A stretch of 23,300 nt of DNA. Origin: Alphaproteobacteria bacterium UBA7691. Lineage in GTDB: Bacteria; Pseudomonadota; Alphaproteobacteria; Ferrovibrionales; Ferrovibrionaceae. The stretch lies in NCBI GenBank assembly GCA_002482765.1, contig DLGP01000021.1, positions 20,152 through 43,451 on the forward strand, in the 5' to 3' direction. The position numbers were made by a program, and so were the translations under genes. Below, in pieces: positions 6,526 to 14,237 of this stretch (position 1 is its first letter; each line of letters opens with the position of its first letter). The notes beneath the pieces were generated by a model. The model was not told the DNA's origin, made no database searches, and saw only the letters and a program-made list of their open reading frames with translations.

Positions 6526-8055
6526 GCAGCTTGCCGGTGGGTGTGCGCGGCAATTCGGCCTCAAAATCGATGCTGCGGGGGCATTTGATCGCGGATAGAT
6601 GCCGGCGGCAGAAGCTGATCAATTCGGCTGCCAGTGCCGGCGAGGCAATAGCCGGCTGCTGCACTTGCACCACGGCCTTGACCTGCTCGCCCATTTCCTC
6701 ATCCGGCACGCCAAACACCGCGCAATCCAGCACGGCGGGATGCTGGATCAGCACATTCTCGGTTTCCTGCGGATAGATATTCACACCGCCGGAAATGATC
6801 ATGTAAGCCTTGCGGTCGCTGAGATATAGATAGCCTTCCGCATCCAGATGGCCCACATCGCCCAGGGTGGACCAGCCAGCCGCATGATGCGCGCCGGCGG
6901 TTTTGGCAGCATCGTTATGGTAGGAAAAAGCCGGCCCGCCGGCAAAGTAGATGCTGCCAACCTGGCCGGGCGGCAATTCTGCGCCGGCATCATCCAGGAT
7001 TTTGATTTCGCCCACCAAGCTGCGGCCAACACTGCCGCGATGCTCCAGCCAGGCGGCGGAGTCGATGATGGTGACGCCATTACCCTCGGTGCCGGCGTAA
7101 TACTCGATCAGGATCGGGCCCCACCAGTCGATCATGCTTTGCTTCACCTCCACCGGACAGGGCGCGGCGGCATGCACGGCGGCACGCAGCGAGGAAAGAT
7201 CAAACCGCTGGCGGATCGCGTCGGGCAATTTCAGCATGCGCACAAACATGGTCGGCACCAGCTGCGTCTGTGTCACGCGATATTGCTGCACCAGGCCAAG
7301 GAAACTTTCGGCGTCGAATTTCTCCATCACGATCACGCTGCCGCCCAAAGCCACCGCCGTCATACTGAAACGCAAAGGCGCGGCATGATAAAGCGGCGCG
7401 GGCGACAGATAGATGCTGTCCGCCGCCATGCCGCACATCTTCTGGCACAGCAGTAGCAGCGTCGGGCTGACCCAGCCCAGCTTCTCGCCGCCAAAGGCCG
7501 GCTTCACGCCTTTCGGCCGCCCGGTGGTGCCGGATGAATACAGCATGTCGCGGCCGCTCACTTCATCGGCCACCGGGATAGCCGGCTGCCGGTCCAAAGC
7601 CGCTTGCCAATCGGCATAGCCGGCTGCCGGTCCAAAGCCGCTTGCCAATCGGCATAGCCGGCTTGCGCGCGGCCGGTCATGTAACAGGGCAATCCCTGCG
7701 GCAATAACGGCAGCAATGTCGCAGCGGTATCGGCCAGGGCGGCCGAGGTGATGAAGGCGCGGGCGCCGCAATCGCGAATGATATAGGCGATTTCGTCCGG
7801 CGTCAGATGTGTGCTGATGGCGGTGAAGAACAGGCCGCAACGCTGCGCCGCCCAGCAGATTTCCATGAAGCCGAGCGAATTCTCCACCAGCAGGGCAATA
7901 TGATCCTGCGGCTTCAGCCCCAGGCTGCGGAAAAGCTGCGCGCCCTGGTTGGAGCGTTGGTCCAGCGCGCCATAGCTCAAACTGGCGCCGCTGCCGGCCA
8001 TGATATAGGCCGGCTTGTCTGGCTGGCTTTGCGCATGGAATGCCGGATGCAGCAT
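6479..8055 (-). pseudogene. AMP-forming acyl-CoA synthetase, frameshifted by a 38-bp tandem duplication
   Basis: This belongs to the ANL (acyl-CoA synthetase) superfamily, which activates a carboxylate with ATP and joins it to CoA. The C-terminal frame carries the P-loop YSSGTTGRPKG, YYAGTEG, GDVGHLDAEGYLYLSDRKAYMI-type A7/A8 sequence and PRTPTGKLLKR with the A10 lysine. The N-terminal domain is in a different frame (8055 down to a stop at 7558). The frames switch within two exact 38-bp copies (7578-7615, 7616-7653). Because 38 is not a multiple of three, translation from the ATG at 8055 would stop after 165 residues. Removing one copy restores a continuous 512-residue enzyme of normal length with no other defect. 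The start follows GGGAGGG six bases before the ATG. The substrate is unknown; medium or long-chain fatty acids or PHA-derived hydroxyacids are guesses from context. The lesion looks recent, or reversible. Confidence 0.9.
7578..7653. repeat. Exact 38-bp tandem duplication
   Basis: Two identical copies lie at 7578-7615 and 7616-7653, plus a 10-base partial third copy at 7654-7663. The unit starts ATAGCCGGCT; that short sequence flanking the repeat could have mediated slippage. It lies inside the acyl-CoA synthetase and both copies encode the peptide GYADWQAALDRQPA in different frames. Confidence 0.95.
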
Positions 8056-8121
8056 GCCATTCCCTCCCGGTGTGTTTTCTTGTTGCTGCAACTGTTACGC
8101 CCTTTGCGGGCGCTTGCAACA

Positions 8122-8161
8122 AGGCCGTTTCCGCAGCCGGGAGGCGCAGCGGAAACGGCCT
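8122..8161. terminator. 13-bp hairpin between the GST-like and acyl-CoA synthetase genes
   Basis: AGGCCGTTTCCGC (8122-8134) pairs perfectly with GCGGAAACGGCCT (8149-8161) around a 14-base loop. On the minus strand it follows the GST-like stop (8175) and is trailed only by TTGTTGC, so as a terminator it would be weak. It may attenuate read-through into the synthetase. Confidence 0.45.
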
Positions 8162-8174
8162 GGCGATAACCGGC

Positions 8175-8831
8175 TCAGAATTCTACGTCGAGTTCTTCCA
8201 TTTCCGCCGGCTCAAGCTGGGCTTCGGCATGCCATTCGCGCATTGCCGGCAGGTCGAGAATCAGCTGCTTGTAGGCGGTGCATTGCTCGTCCAGCTTCAC
8301 ATCATAGGTTTCGAAGCGGGTGCAGACCGGGGCATACATGGCATCGGCCAGGGTGGGCGTGGCGCCAAACAGGAACGGCCCGCCATAATCATCCAGGCAT
8401 TGTTTCCAGATTGCCACGATGCGGTCGATATCGGCCTGGGCGCCGGCCCACACCTTGAAGCCAAGATGTTTGGCTTTCAGATTCATCGGCAAGGCGGCGC
8501 GCAGATTGGCAAAGCCGGAATGCATCTCGCCGGAAATCGCGCGGCAATGCGCGCGCTCGGCGCGGTCCTTGGGCAGCAGCCCGGCCTTGGGCTTCAGCTC
8601 ATGCAGATATTCGGCAATCGCCAGCGTGTCCCACACCTTCACCTCGTCATCGGTCAGGCAGGGCACCAGGAAGGAGGGCGAGAGCAGCAATAGCTCGGCG
8701 CGCGACGACGGATCGTCGGCATCCAGCCGCTGTTCAATGAAATCCAGCTTGGCCATTTTGCACAGCAACCAACCGCGCAGGGACCAGGATGAATAATTCT
8801 TACTGCTGATGGTAAGCGTGGCCTTCGCCAT
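8175..8831 (-). CDS. Glutathione S-transferase-like protein
   Basis: The protein has 218 residues, the usual GST length. The N-terminal thioredoxin-like domain begins with a beta strand and the segment SSKNYSSWSLRGWLLCKM, where a serine near the start of the first helix would activate glutathione. SPSFLVPCL supplies the cis-proline (VP) and DTLAIAEYL the glutathione-binding helix. The C-terminal half is the all-helical domain, with GPFLFGATPTLADAMYAPV containing the conserved N-capping region. The substrate cannot be read from the sequence. The ATG at 8831 is preferred over 8840 because AAGGG lies nine bases upstream of it and directly abuts the other. The gene is divergent from phaZ and upstream of the acyl-CoA synthetase on the same strand, about 120 bases away, with a hairpin between. 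Confidence 0.88.
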   Translation of the reverse strand: MAKATLTISSKNYSSWSLRGWLLCKMAKLDFIEQRLDADDPSSRAELLLLSPSFLVPCLTDDEVKVWDTLAIAEYLHELKPKAGLLPKDRAERAHCRAISGEMHSGFANLRAALPMNLKAKHLGFKVWAGAQADIDRIVAIWKQCLDDYGGPFLFGATPTLADAMYAPVCTRFETYDVKLDEQCTAYKQLILDLPAMREWHAEAQLEPAEMEELDVEF

Positions 8832-8971
8832 GGGCGTCATCCCTTATTCCGGCGGCTTGGTGTATCCCTTTGGAACATAAGGATTCCTGGCCTGCCTCTG
8901 CGGTCATACGCGGTGCCGGCCGGCGACCGTCGCTTGGGGCGGCGGTGTTTGGCCTCGCATTATTATCTCGC

Positions 8972-8991
8972 AGTGCAACAAAAATTGCACT
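8972..8991. promoter_or_regulatory. Perfect 7-bp dyad in the GST/phaZ divergent intergenic region
   Basis: AGTGCAA (8972-8978) and TTGCACT (8985-8991) flank CAAAAA. The dyad sits in the AT-rich part of the roughly 215-base divergent region, 55 bases before the likely phaZ start. TGC...GCA dyads resemble the sites described for PhaR-type PHA regulators, which is why I flag it; no regulator is encoded in the window. Confidence 0.5.
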
Positions 8992-9046
8992 AGCCTTTTA
9001 TCGTTCCGGTTGGGCTTTCACATTTATGTGGGGCGGATCGGAAAAG

Positions 9047-10294
9047 ATGTCGCCAGCAGCATGGGTCGCCCCGCGCATGATGTATTATGCCTATCAAGCC
9101 TATTCCGATCTGATGGAGCCTGTGCGGGCTGCGGCACGCCTGACCCAAGGCCTGTTGCAGCATTCGCCCGGCCCGCTCGGCGACATGATGGCCTTCCGGC
9201 ATCTGGCGGCGGGCTGCGAAATGCTGACCCGGGCCACGCTGACACACCATCGCCCGCCTTATGGCATCGAGCGGGTCAAGCTGGGCAAGCGCGAAGTGGG
9301 CATCATCGAAGAGGCGACGCTGGTGACGCCATTCGGCACGCTGCTGCGCTTCAAGAAGGATGTTGAGGTGACGCAGCCGCGCGTGCTGGTAGTGGCGCCG
9401 CTTTCCGGCCACTACGCCACCTTGCTGCGCGGCACGGTGGAAACCCTGTTGCCGGAGCATGATGTCTATATCACCGATTGGCATAATGCCCGCGATGTCA
9501 GCATCGCGCATGGCCGTTTCGGCTTTGACGAATATGTCGATCACATCATCCGCTTCCTCGAAACCCTCGGCCCGGGGGCGCATGTGGTGGCGGTGTGCCA
9601 GCCCTGCGTGCAGGTTTTGGCGGCGGTGGCGCTGATGGCCGAGAATGGCAACAAGGCGCAGCCGCGCAGTATGACACTGATGGCCGGGCCGATTGATTGC
9701 CGCGTCAATCCCACCGAAGTGAACAACTTGGCCACCGGCAAGCCGATTGAATGGTTTGAGAAGAATCTGCTGGATGTGGTGCCGCAGCGTTTTGCCGGCG
9801 GCGGCCGCAAGGTCTATCCCGGCTTTGTGCAGCTCACGGCCTTCATGTCGATGAACATGGAGCGCCATATCAAGGCGCATGTTGAACTCTACGAAAATCT
9901 CGCCGCCGGCGAGAATGAGAAGGCGGAAGCGGCCAAAACCTTCTACGACGAATATTTTGCCGTGCTCGACCTGCCGGCGGAATTTTATATCGAAACCGTG
10001 CAGCGCGTGTTTCAGGAATATCATCTGGCCGAGGGCCGGCTGGAAGTGCATGGCCAGAAGGTCAATCCGCGCGCCATCCGCCGCACGGCTTTGCTCACCG
10101 TGGAAGGTGAGAAGGATGATATCTGTTCAGTGGGCCAGACCCTGGCGGCGCATGATCTGTGCACCGGCCTGAAGCCGTATTTGCGCAAACATCATTTGCA
10201 GCCCGGTGTGGGCCATTATGGCGTGTTCAACGGCCGGCGCTGGAACAGCCAGATTTATCCGCTGGTGCGCAACCTGATCCTGGCGCACGATTAG
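9047..10294 (+). CDS. phaZ: Intracellular polyhydroxyalkanoate depolymerase
   Basis: It degrades native intracellular PHA (PHB) granules, releasing hydroxyacids for carbon supply. The alpha/beta-hydrolase fold has a cysteine nucleophile in place of serine: C184 in AVCQPCVQ. The other catalytic residues are an aspartate in VEGEKDDI (about 357-358) and H390 in GVGHYGVF. These lie within one to three positions of Cys183, Asp355 and His388 reported for Ralstonia eutropha PhaZa1. The 415-residue length also fits the family. The open frame extends back to a TTG at 8870, but that part crosses the AT-rich regulatory region. I chose the ATG at 9047, preceded by GGAAAAG; 9077 or 9080 (MMYYAYQAYSD) are alternatives. 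The gene is divergent from the GST-like gene and overlaps the convergent response-regulator gene by four bases. Confidence 0.93.
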   Translation: MSPAAWVAPRMMYYAYQAYSDLMEPVRAAARLTQGLLQHSPGPLGDMMAFRHLAAGCEMLTRATLTHHRPPYGIERVKLGKREVGIIEEATLVTPFGTLLRFKKDVEVTQPRVLVVAPLSGHYATLLRGTVETLLPEHDVYITDWHNARDVSIAHGRFGFDEYVDHIIRFLETLGPGAHVVAVCQPCVQVLAAVALMAENGNKAQPRSMTLMAGPIDCRVNPTEVNNLATGKPIEWFEKNLLDVVPQRFAGGGRKVYPGFVQLTAFMSMNMERHIKAHVELYENLAAGENEKAEAAKTFYDEYFAVLDLPAEFYIETVQRVFQEYHLAEGRLEVHGQKVNPRAIRRTALLTVEGEKDDICSVGQTLAAHDLCTGLKPYLRKHHLQPGVGHYGVFNGRRWNSQIYPLVRNLILAHD

Positions 10295-10698
10295 ATAATC
10301 GAGCGTTTCTGCATCAGCACATCAAGCCGCTGTTTGAGGATTTGCAGCGATACCGGCTTGACGATATAGCCATCGGCTTGCAGTTTCTTTGCGGTCAGCA
10401 CGGTTTCCTGCTGCTTGTCGGCGGTCAGGAAAATCACCGGCGTATCCGCCAGCGCGGCATTGCTCAGGCCGCGCAGCTTGGCCAGAAAACCCAAGCCATC
10501 CAGCGGCTGCATATGCACATCGCACAGCACCAGCAAAGGCTTGGTGCGCACCAGCTCCTTGAAGCCGGCTTCGCCATCGGCGGCCTCGTTGATCAGGCGG
10601 AAGCCAAGCTGGCGCAGCAGGCCGCAGATCATCTGCCGGGTGAAATCCTCATCCTCGATCACCAGAATGCGGATTTTGGCCAAAAGGGATTCGCTCAT
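10291..10698 (-). CDS. Single-domain response regulator (CheY-like receiver)
   Basis: These 135 residues form one receiver domain with no output domain. The phosphoacceptor is D60 in LCDVHM, the acidic pocket is E15/D16 in VIEDEDF, and T92 (FLTAD) and K114 (YIVKPVS) complete the active site, so it should be phosphorylatable. It follows the hybrid kinase gene on the same strand with a 15-base gap, so the two are very likely co-transcribed and the kinase's Hpt domain is the probable phosphodonor. With no DNA-binding or enzymatic domain, it must act by protein contact or as a relay or phosphate sink. The last four bases overlap the phaZ stop on the other strand. Confidence 0.93.
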   Translation of the reverse strand: MSESLLAKIRILVIEDEDFTRQMICGLLRQLGFRLINEAADGEAGFKELVRTKPLLVLCDVHMQPLDGLGFLAKLRGLSNAALADTPVIFLTADKQQETVLTAKKLQADGYIVKPVSLQILKQRLDVLMQKRSII

Positions 10699-10714
10699 CG
10701 TTCAGGTCCAATCG

Positions 10715-13700
10715 TCAGCTACGCAATATCAGGGGCAGGGTGTCGTTCAATTCGCGCCAGGTCTCAGGCAGCAATTCGGCTATCAGCGCGGCGGTATCAC
10801 TGTCGTTGGCATCGCAGGCATCTTGCAGATCGGATGCCAGATCGCCCAGCCGCAGGCAGCCCATTGAGCGGCCCGAGCCTTTCAGCATATGCGCGGCAAA
10901 ACGCGCCGCCGCCAGATCGTTGCTTTGCATCGCCTCGGTAATAGCGGCCACCTTGCCTTCGGCATCGGCAACAAAACTTTTCAGGAAACCCTTGGCGCTG
11001 CCATCCAGGCTGCCAAACATCTCGCATAGCGGTGCCGGATCAAAAATATCCGGGTCCCATGTCTCGGCCGACGCAGCAGCCTGGGCAGCGGCCTGGGCAG
11101 CAGCAGGCGCGGCCGGCGGCTGCAACGCCACGGCACTGGCCGGCACACGCAGCGGCAGCGCCTGCGGCAGCCAATGGGCCAGCATGTCGCCCAGCGCGCG
11201 GCTGTTGATCGGCTTGGTCAGATAGCCATCCATGCCGGCATCCAGGCATTGCTGCTCGGTGCCGGTGAGGGCATCGGCGGTCAAGGCCACGATCGGCAGC
11301 CTTGGCGCATCTGCGGCCTCGCCCTGGCGGATCGCGGCGGTCAGTTCAAAACCATCCATTTCCGGCATATGGAAATCGGTCAGCAGCAGGCCATAGCCGG
11401 TCTTGTTGCGAAAAAGCTCCAGCGCAGCCGCACCATGATCGGCAATTTCGCAGGCAAAGCCCATGCGGCCCAGCATCTGCCGGATCACCATCTGATTGGT
11501 GGCGTTGTCCTCGGCCACCAGGATCAGCGCATTGCCGGCGCGCGCGGTTTCCAGCGGCGGCGGCGCCCAGGCCATATCCTCGCGGAAGGCACCCTCGGCG
11601 CTTTCTGCATCGGCCAGGCCCAGCGCCAGCGCGGCCGCCCGCCACAGGCCATGGCGGCTCAGCGGATAGGTCAGTGCCAGGGTGAAATGGGCGCGGGCTG
11701 CGGCATCCAGGGTGGAAACCAGGCTGCGCGGCGCCAGCAGGCCGTAGCGCACCGTAGGGGCAGCATCGGCAGCCGCGCGCGCCGGCAGTTCCAGGGCATG
11801 GCCACCATCAATCCGCGCATCCACCAGCACCAGATCAAGCCCGCCCTTGGCCAGCCGGACGCGGGCATTGGCGATGCTGGGCATCAGTTCAATCTGATCA
11901 ATGCCGGCAGCGCGCAGATAAAGGGCCGCCAGGCGTGATTGCTCCGGCGGCAGGCCGGCCAGCAACACGCGGCAGGCGGCAATATCGTGGCGCGGCTGTG
12001 GCGCGCTTGCCGCTTCGGCTGCCGGCAGCGGCAATTCAAACCAGAAAACCGAACCCTGGCCTGATTGGCTGCTGGCGCCGATGCGGCCGCCCATCAATTC
12101 GCAGAGCCGCTGGCAGATCGACAGGCCAAGCCCGGTGCCGCCATATTTGCGCGCCGTGGAACTATCGGCCTGCTGGAAGGGCTGAAACAGCTTGGCCTGC
12201 TGCTCCTCGGTCAAGCCGATGCCGCTATCCTGCACTTCAAAACGCAGCCAGCCGGCACCATATTCGGCTTCCGGCAAGGCCAGAATACGCAATGTGACGC
12301 CGCCTTCATGGGTGAATTTCACCGCATTGCCGCCCAGATTGAGCAGCACCTGGCGCAGGCGTGTCGGATCGCCCAGGCGCTGGTCAGGCAAAGCCGGATC
12401 AACCTCGATCACCAGATCCAGCCTCTTGTCGTCAATGCGCGGCGCCAGCAATTCGCCCACGCCATCGGCCAAGTCGCCGAGCGAGAAGGGCACGCTTTCG
12501 ATATCCAGCTTGCCGGCCTCGATCTTGGAAAAATCCAGGATGTCGTTGATCACGGTCAGCAGCGCCAGCGCCGATTCACGGATCACCTTTGACATGCGGC
12601 GCTGTTCGCCATCCAGCGGCGTCAGTTCCAGCATTTCCGCCATGCTCATCACGCCATTCATCGGCGTGCGGATTTCATGGCTCATGGTGGCAAGGAAATT
12701 CGACTTCGCCTTGGTGGCGTCTTCGGCCACCTGCCGCGCCTGGCGTGACTCGGCTTCCGCCGCAGCCAGCGCCACGGATTTCTCGCGCAGCTTCACGGTG
12801 TAGAAGGCGCCCAGCGCCAGCAATGCCAGCGCCGCCAGGGCCAGCACCACATTGCGCCGCAGTCGGGCGGTGGCATCGCGGATCACGCCGGATTCCGGCA
12901 GGCCGACATAACTGACAAAGGGTGAGCCGGGGATTTCCGAGCGGCTCAAGGCGCCGATCAGCAGGCCACGCGGGGTTTCGATCAAGGCGCTTTCCACGCC
13001 TTTCCGCAACGCCTCGTAAAGCATGCTGGCATCATTATCACCCAGATCGGCCACGCCACCGGAGCGCACCTTGGCCACTTCGCGGTGGCGCCGCATCAGC
13101 GCGGTATGGCCCAGCACCTCGCCCTCGTTGTTGGCGATAAAAACCGTGCCGCCGATGCGTTTTGATTCCGCATCCATCAGGCGGGCCATGTCGCTCAATT
13201 CGATATCCACGCCGATCACGGCGCGTAATTGGCCGGCGGCATCGCGCACCGGCACGGCATAGGTGATGCCAAGATTGCCGGATGTGGCAAAGGTGTAGGG
13301 CTTGGTCCAGATCGGCTGGGCGCGTTCCACCGCGCCGACATACCACGGCCGGCTGCGTGGATCGTAATTCGGCGCCGGCTGTTCCGAGCGCAGATAGCCG
13401 CGCCCCTCAGCATCGGGCAGCAGGAATTCGTTGCGCATGATCTGCTCGCCGGCCGTATCACGCACCAATTCGCGCAGCAGGATGTTGCGCTTGGCGGTCA
13501 GGTCAAAGCCGACAAAGGCGGAATCAAGCGGCGAGAAAGCCTGCACGGCATAGAAGGAACCATCCGGCAACCCAACATAAACACCATTGAGGAAGTTGTT
13601 GCGCCGCATCAGTGCATCGGCCATTGGCATGAACAAGGCCAGGAAGGCTTCGCGGTCAGGCACTTCGCGCGCCAGGTCACGGATGAAATTGGTGGTGATC

Positions 13701-13888
13701 AACAGGCCTTCGAAGCGGCGGTCGGTTTGTTGCCGAACGGCGCTGGCGGAATCGGCAGCGTCGGTCAGGCCGCCTTGCAGCAGCAACGCACGCTGTTCGT
13801 TATAGAGGTGCAGAATGCCGGCCGAAAAACCCAGGCCGATAACGGCGATGGCCAGAACCAGTTTGACGATGGATGGCAACGACCGCAT
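10715..13888 (-). CDS. Hybrid sensor histidine kinase: cache, HisKA, HATPase, two REC, Hpt
   Basis: The protein has 1057 residues. A membrane helix (about 7-27) is followed by a periplasmic cache sensor (about 40-340, with PWYVGAVE at 181-188 and GVDIEL near 226-231) and a second helix (about 345-364). A HisKA domain has H404 in TMSHEIRTPMNG. The HATPase has N521 (N box), DSGIGL at 554-559 and GGTGLGLS. A first receiver-like region (about 638-760) lacks a normal acidic pocket and looks degenerate. A second receiver (about 787-905) is intact, with EDN at 793-795, D838 and K892. An Ala/Gln-rich linker leads to an Hpt domain with H1000 in AAHMLKGSG. This layout supports a His-Asp-His-Asp phosphorelay ending on the adjacent response regulator. 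The ligand is unknown; cache domains usually bind small organic acids or amino acids. The start gives a proper first helix. No strong SD is visible. Confidence 0.95.
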   Translation of the reverse strand: MRSLPSIVKLVLAIAVIGLGFSAGILHLYNEQRALLLQGGLTDAADSASAVRQQTDRRFEGLLITTNFIRDLAREVPDREAFLALFMPMADALMRRNNFLNGVYVGLPDGSFYAVQAFSPLDSAFVGFDLTAKRNILLRELVRDTAGEQIMRNEFLLPDAEGRGYLRSEQPAPNYDPRSRPWYVGAVERAQPIWTKPYTFATSGNLGITYAVPVRDAAGQLRAVIGVDIELSDMARLMDAESKRIGGTVFIANNEGEVLGHTALMRRHREVAKVRSGGVADLGDNDASMLYEALRKGVESALIETPRGLLIGALSRSEIPGSPFVSYVGLPESGVIRDATARLRRNVVLALAALALLALGAFYTVKLREKSVALAAAEAESRQARQVAEDATKAKSNFLATMSHEIRTPMNGVMSMAEMLELTPLDGEQRRMSKVIRESALALLTVINDILDFSKIEAGKLDIESVPFSLGDLADGVGELLAPRIDDKRLDLVIEVDPALPDQRLGDPTRLRQVLLNLGGNAVKFTHEGGVTLRILALPEAEYGAGWLRFEVQDSGIGLTEEQQAKLFQPFQQADSSTARKYGGTGLGLSICQRLCELMGGRIGASSQSGQGSVFWFELPLPAAEAASAPQPRHDIAACRVLLAGLPPEQSRLAALYLRAAGIDQIELMPSIANARVRLAKGGLDLVLVDARIDGGHALELPARAAADAAPTVRYGLLAPRSLVSTLDAAARAHFTLALTYPLSRHGLWRAAALALGLADAESAEGAFREDMAWAPPPLETARAGNALILVAEDNATNQMVIRQMLGRMGFACEIADHGAAALELFRNKTGYGLLLTDFHMPEMDGFELTAAIRQGEAADAPRLPIVALTADALTGTEQQCLDAGMDGYLTKPINSRALGDMLAHWLPQALPLRVPASAVALQPPAAPAAAQAAAQAAASAETWDPDIFDPAPLCEMFGSLDGSAKGFLKSFVADAEGKVAAITEAMQSNDLAAARFAAHMLKGSGRSMGCLRLGDLASDLQDACDANDSDTAALIAELLPETWRELNDTLPLILRS

Positions 13889-13918
13889 CGGTGCATATCT
13901 TTCGGTTGAATAGCGGCT

Positions 13919-13962
13919 CTACTATGAGCGCGATCGGGTTTTATTGCGACCCGTGATAGTAG
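13919..13962. promoter_or_regulatory. Interrupted dyad upstream of the hybrid kinase
   Basis: CTACTAT (13919-13925) is inverted at ATAGTAG (13956-13962), with an inner pair CGGGT (13935-13939) and ACCCG (13949-13953). It starts 30 bases upstream of the kinase start and may be an operator or leader hairpin. Confidence 0.35.
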
Positions 13963-14183
13963 CGCTTTTTGTAATAAACGCGCCCGGTAATATTTGCCCC
14001 CCACCCGGCCAGAACTGCCGCCTCCGGTTGCAGGATTCATTTGCCGGCCGGTGTTTTTCATGGTTAACTGCTTGATGTCGGTGTGGTCAGGCCCTGGTTT
14101 ATAGCCAAGTAATTGGCGGTTTTCTGGGCCAGCACAATATCACCCGACCCCGACAGGATGTTGGGAGTTTTGTATCTCCATAC
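13963..14183. other. Divergent intergenic region between kinase and giant repeat protein
   Basis: Apart from the kinase-side dyad at 13919-13962 and the sigma-54 site at 14184, I see no gene here. It would have to hold the binding site of the enhancer protein that activates the sigma-54 promoter. TGTATCTC occurs twice on the plus strand (14171-14178, 14219-14226), but I cannot assign it. Confidence 0.4.
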
Positions 14184-14199
14184 TTGGCACAGGGCTTGC
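14184..14199 (+). promoter_or_regulatory. Sigma-54 (RpoN) promoter of the giant repeat protein
   Basis: TTGGCACAGGGCTTGC has the invariant GG (14186-14187) and GC (14198-14199) separated by ten bases and matches the TGGCAC-N5-TTGC consensus exactly. Transcription would begin near 14211, upstream of the ATG at 14238. The in-frame TTG at 14184 is part of this promoter and cannot be the translational start. Confidence 0.8.
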
Positions 14200-14237
14200 G
14201 GTACTGTTGCTGCGGAGATGTATCTCAGAATGAGAGG

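Noticed and set aside
8870..9046. N-terminal extension of PhaZ from TTG 8870
   Set aside because: It crosses the divergent regulatory region with the dyad and lacks an SD. The shorter form matches family length and catalytic residue numbering.
14184..14237. TTG at 14184 as start of the giant protein
   Set aside because: It coincides with the -24 element of the sigma-54 promoter and has no ribosome binding site.
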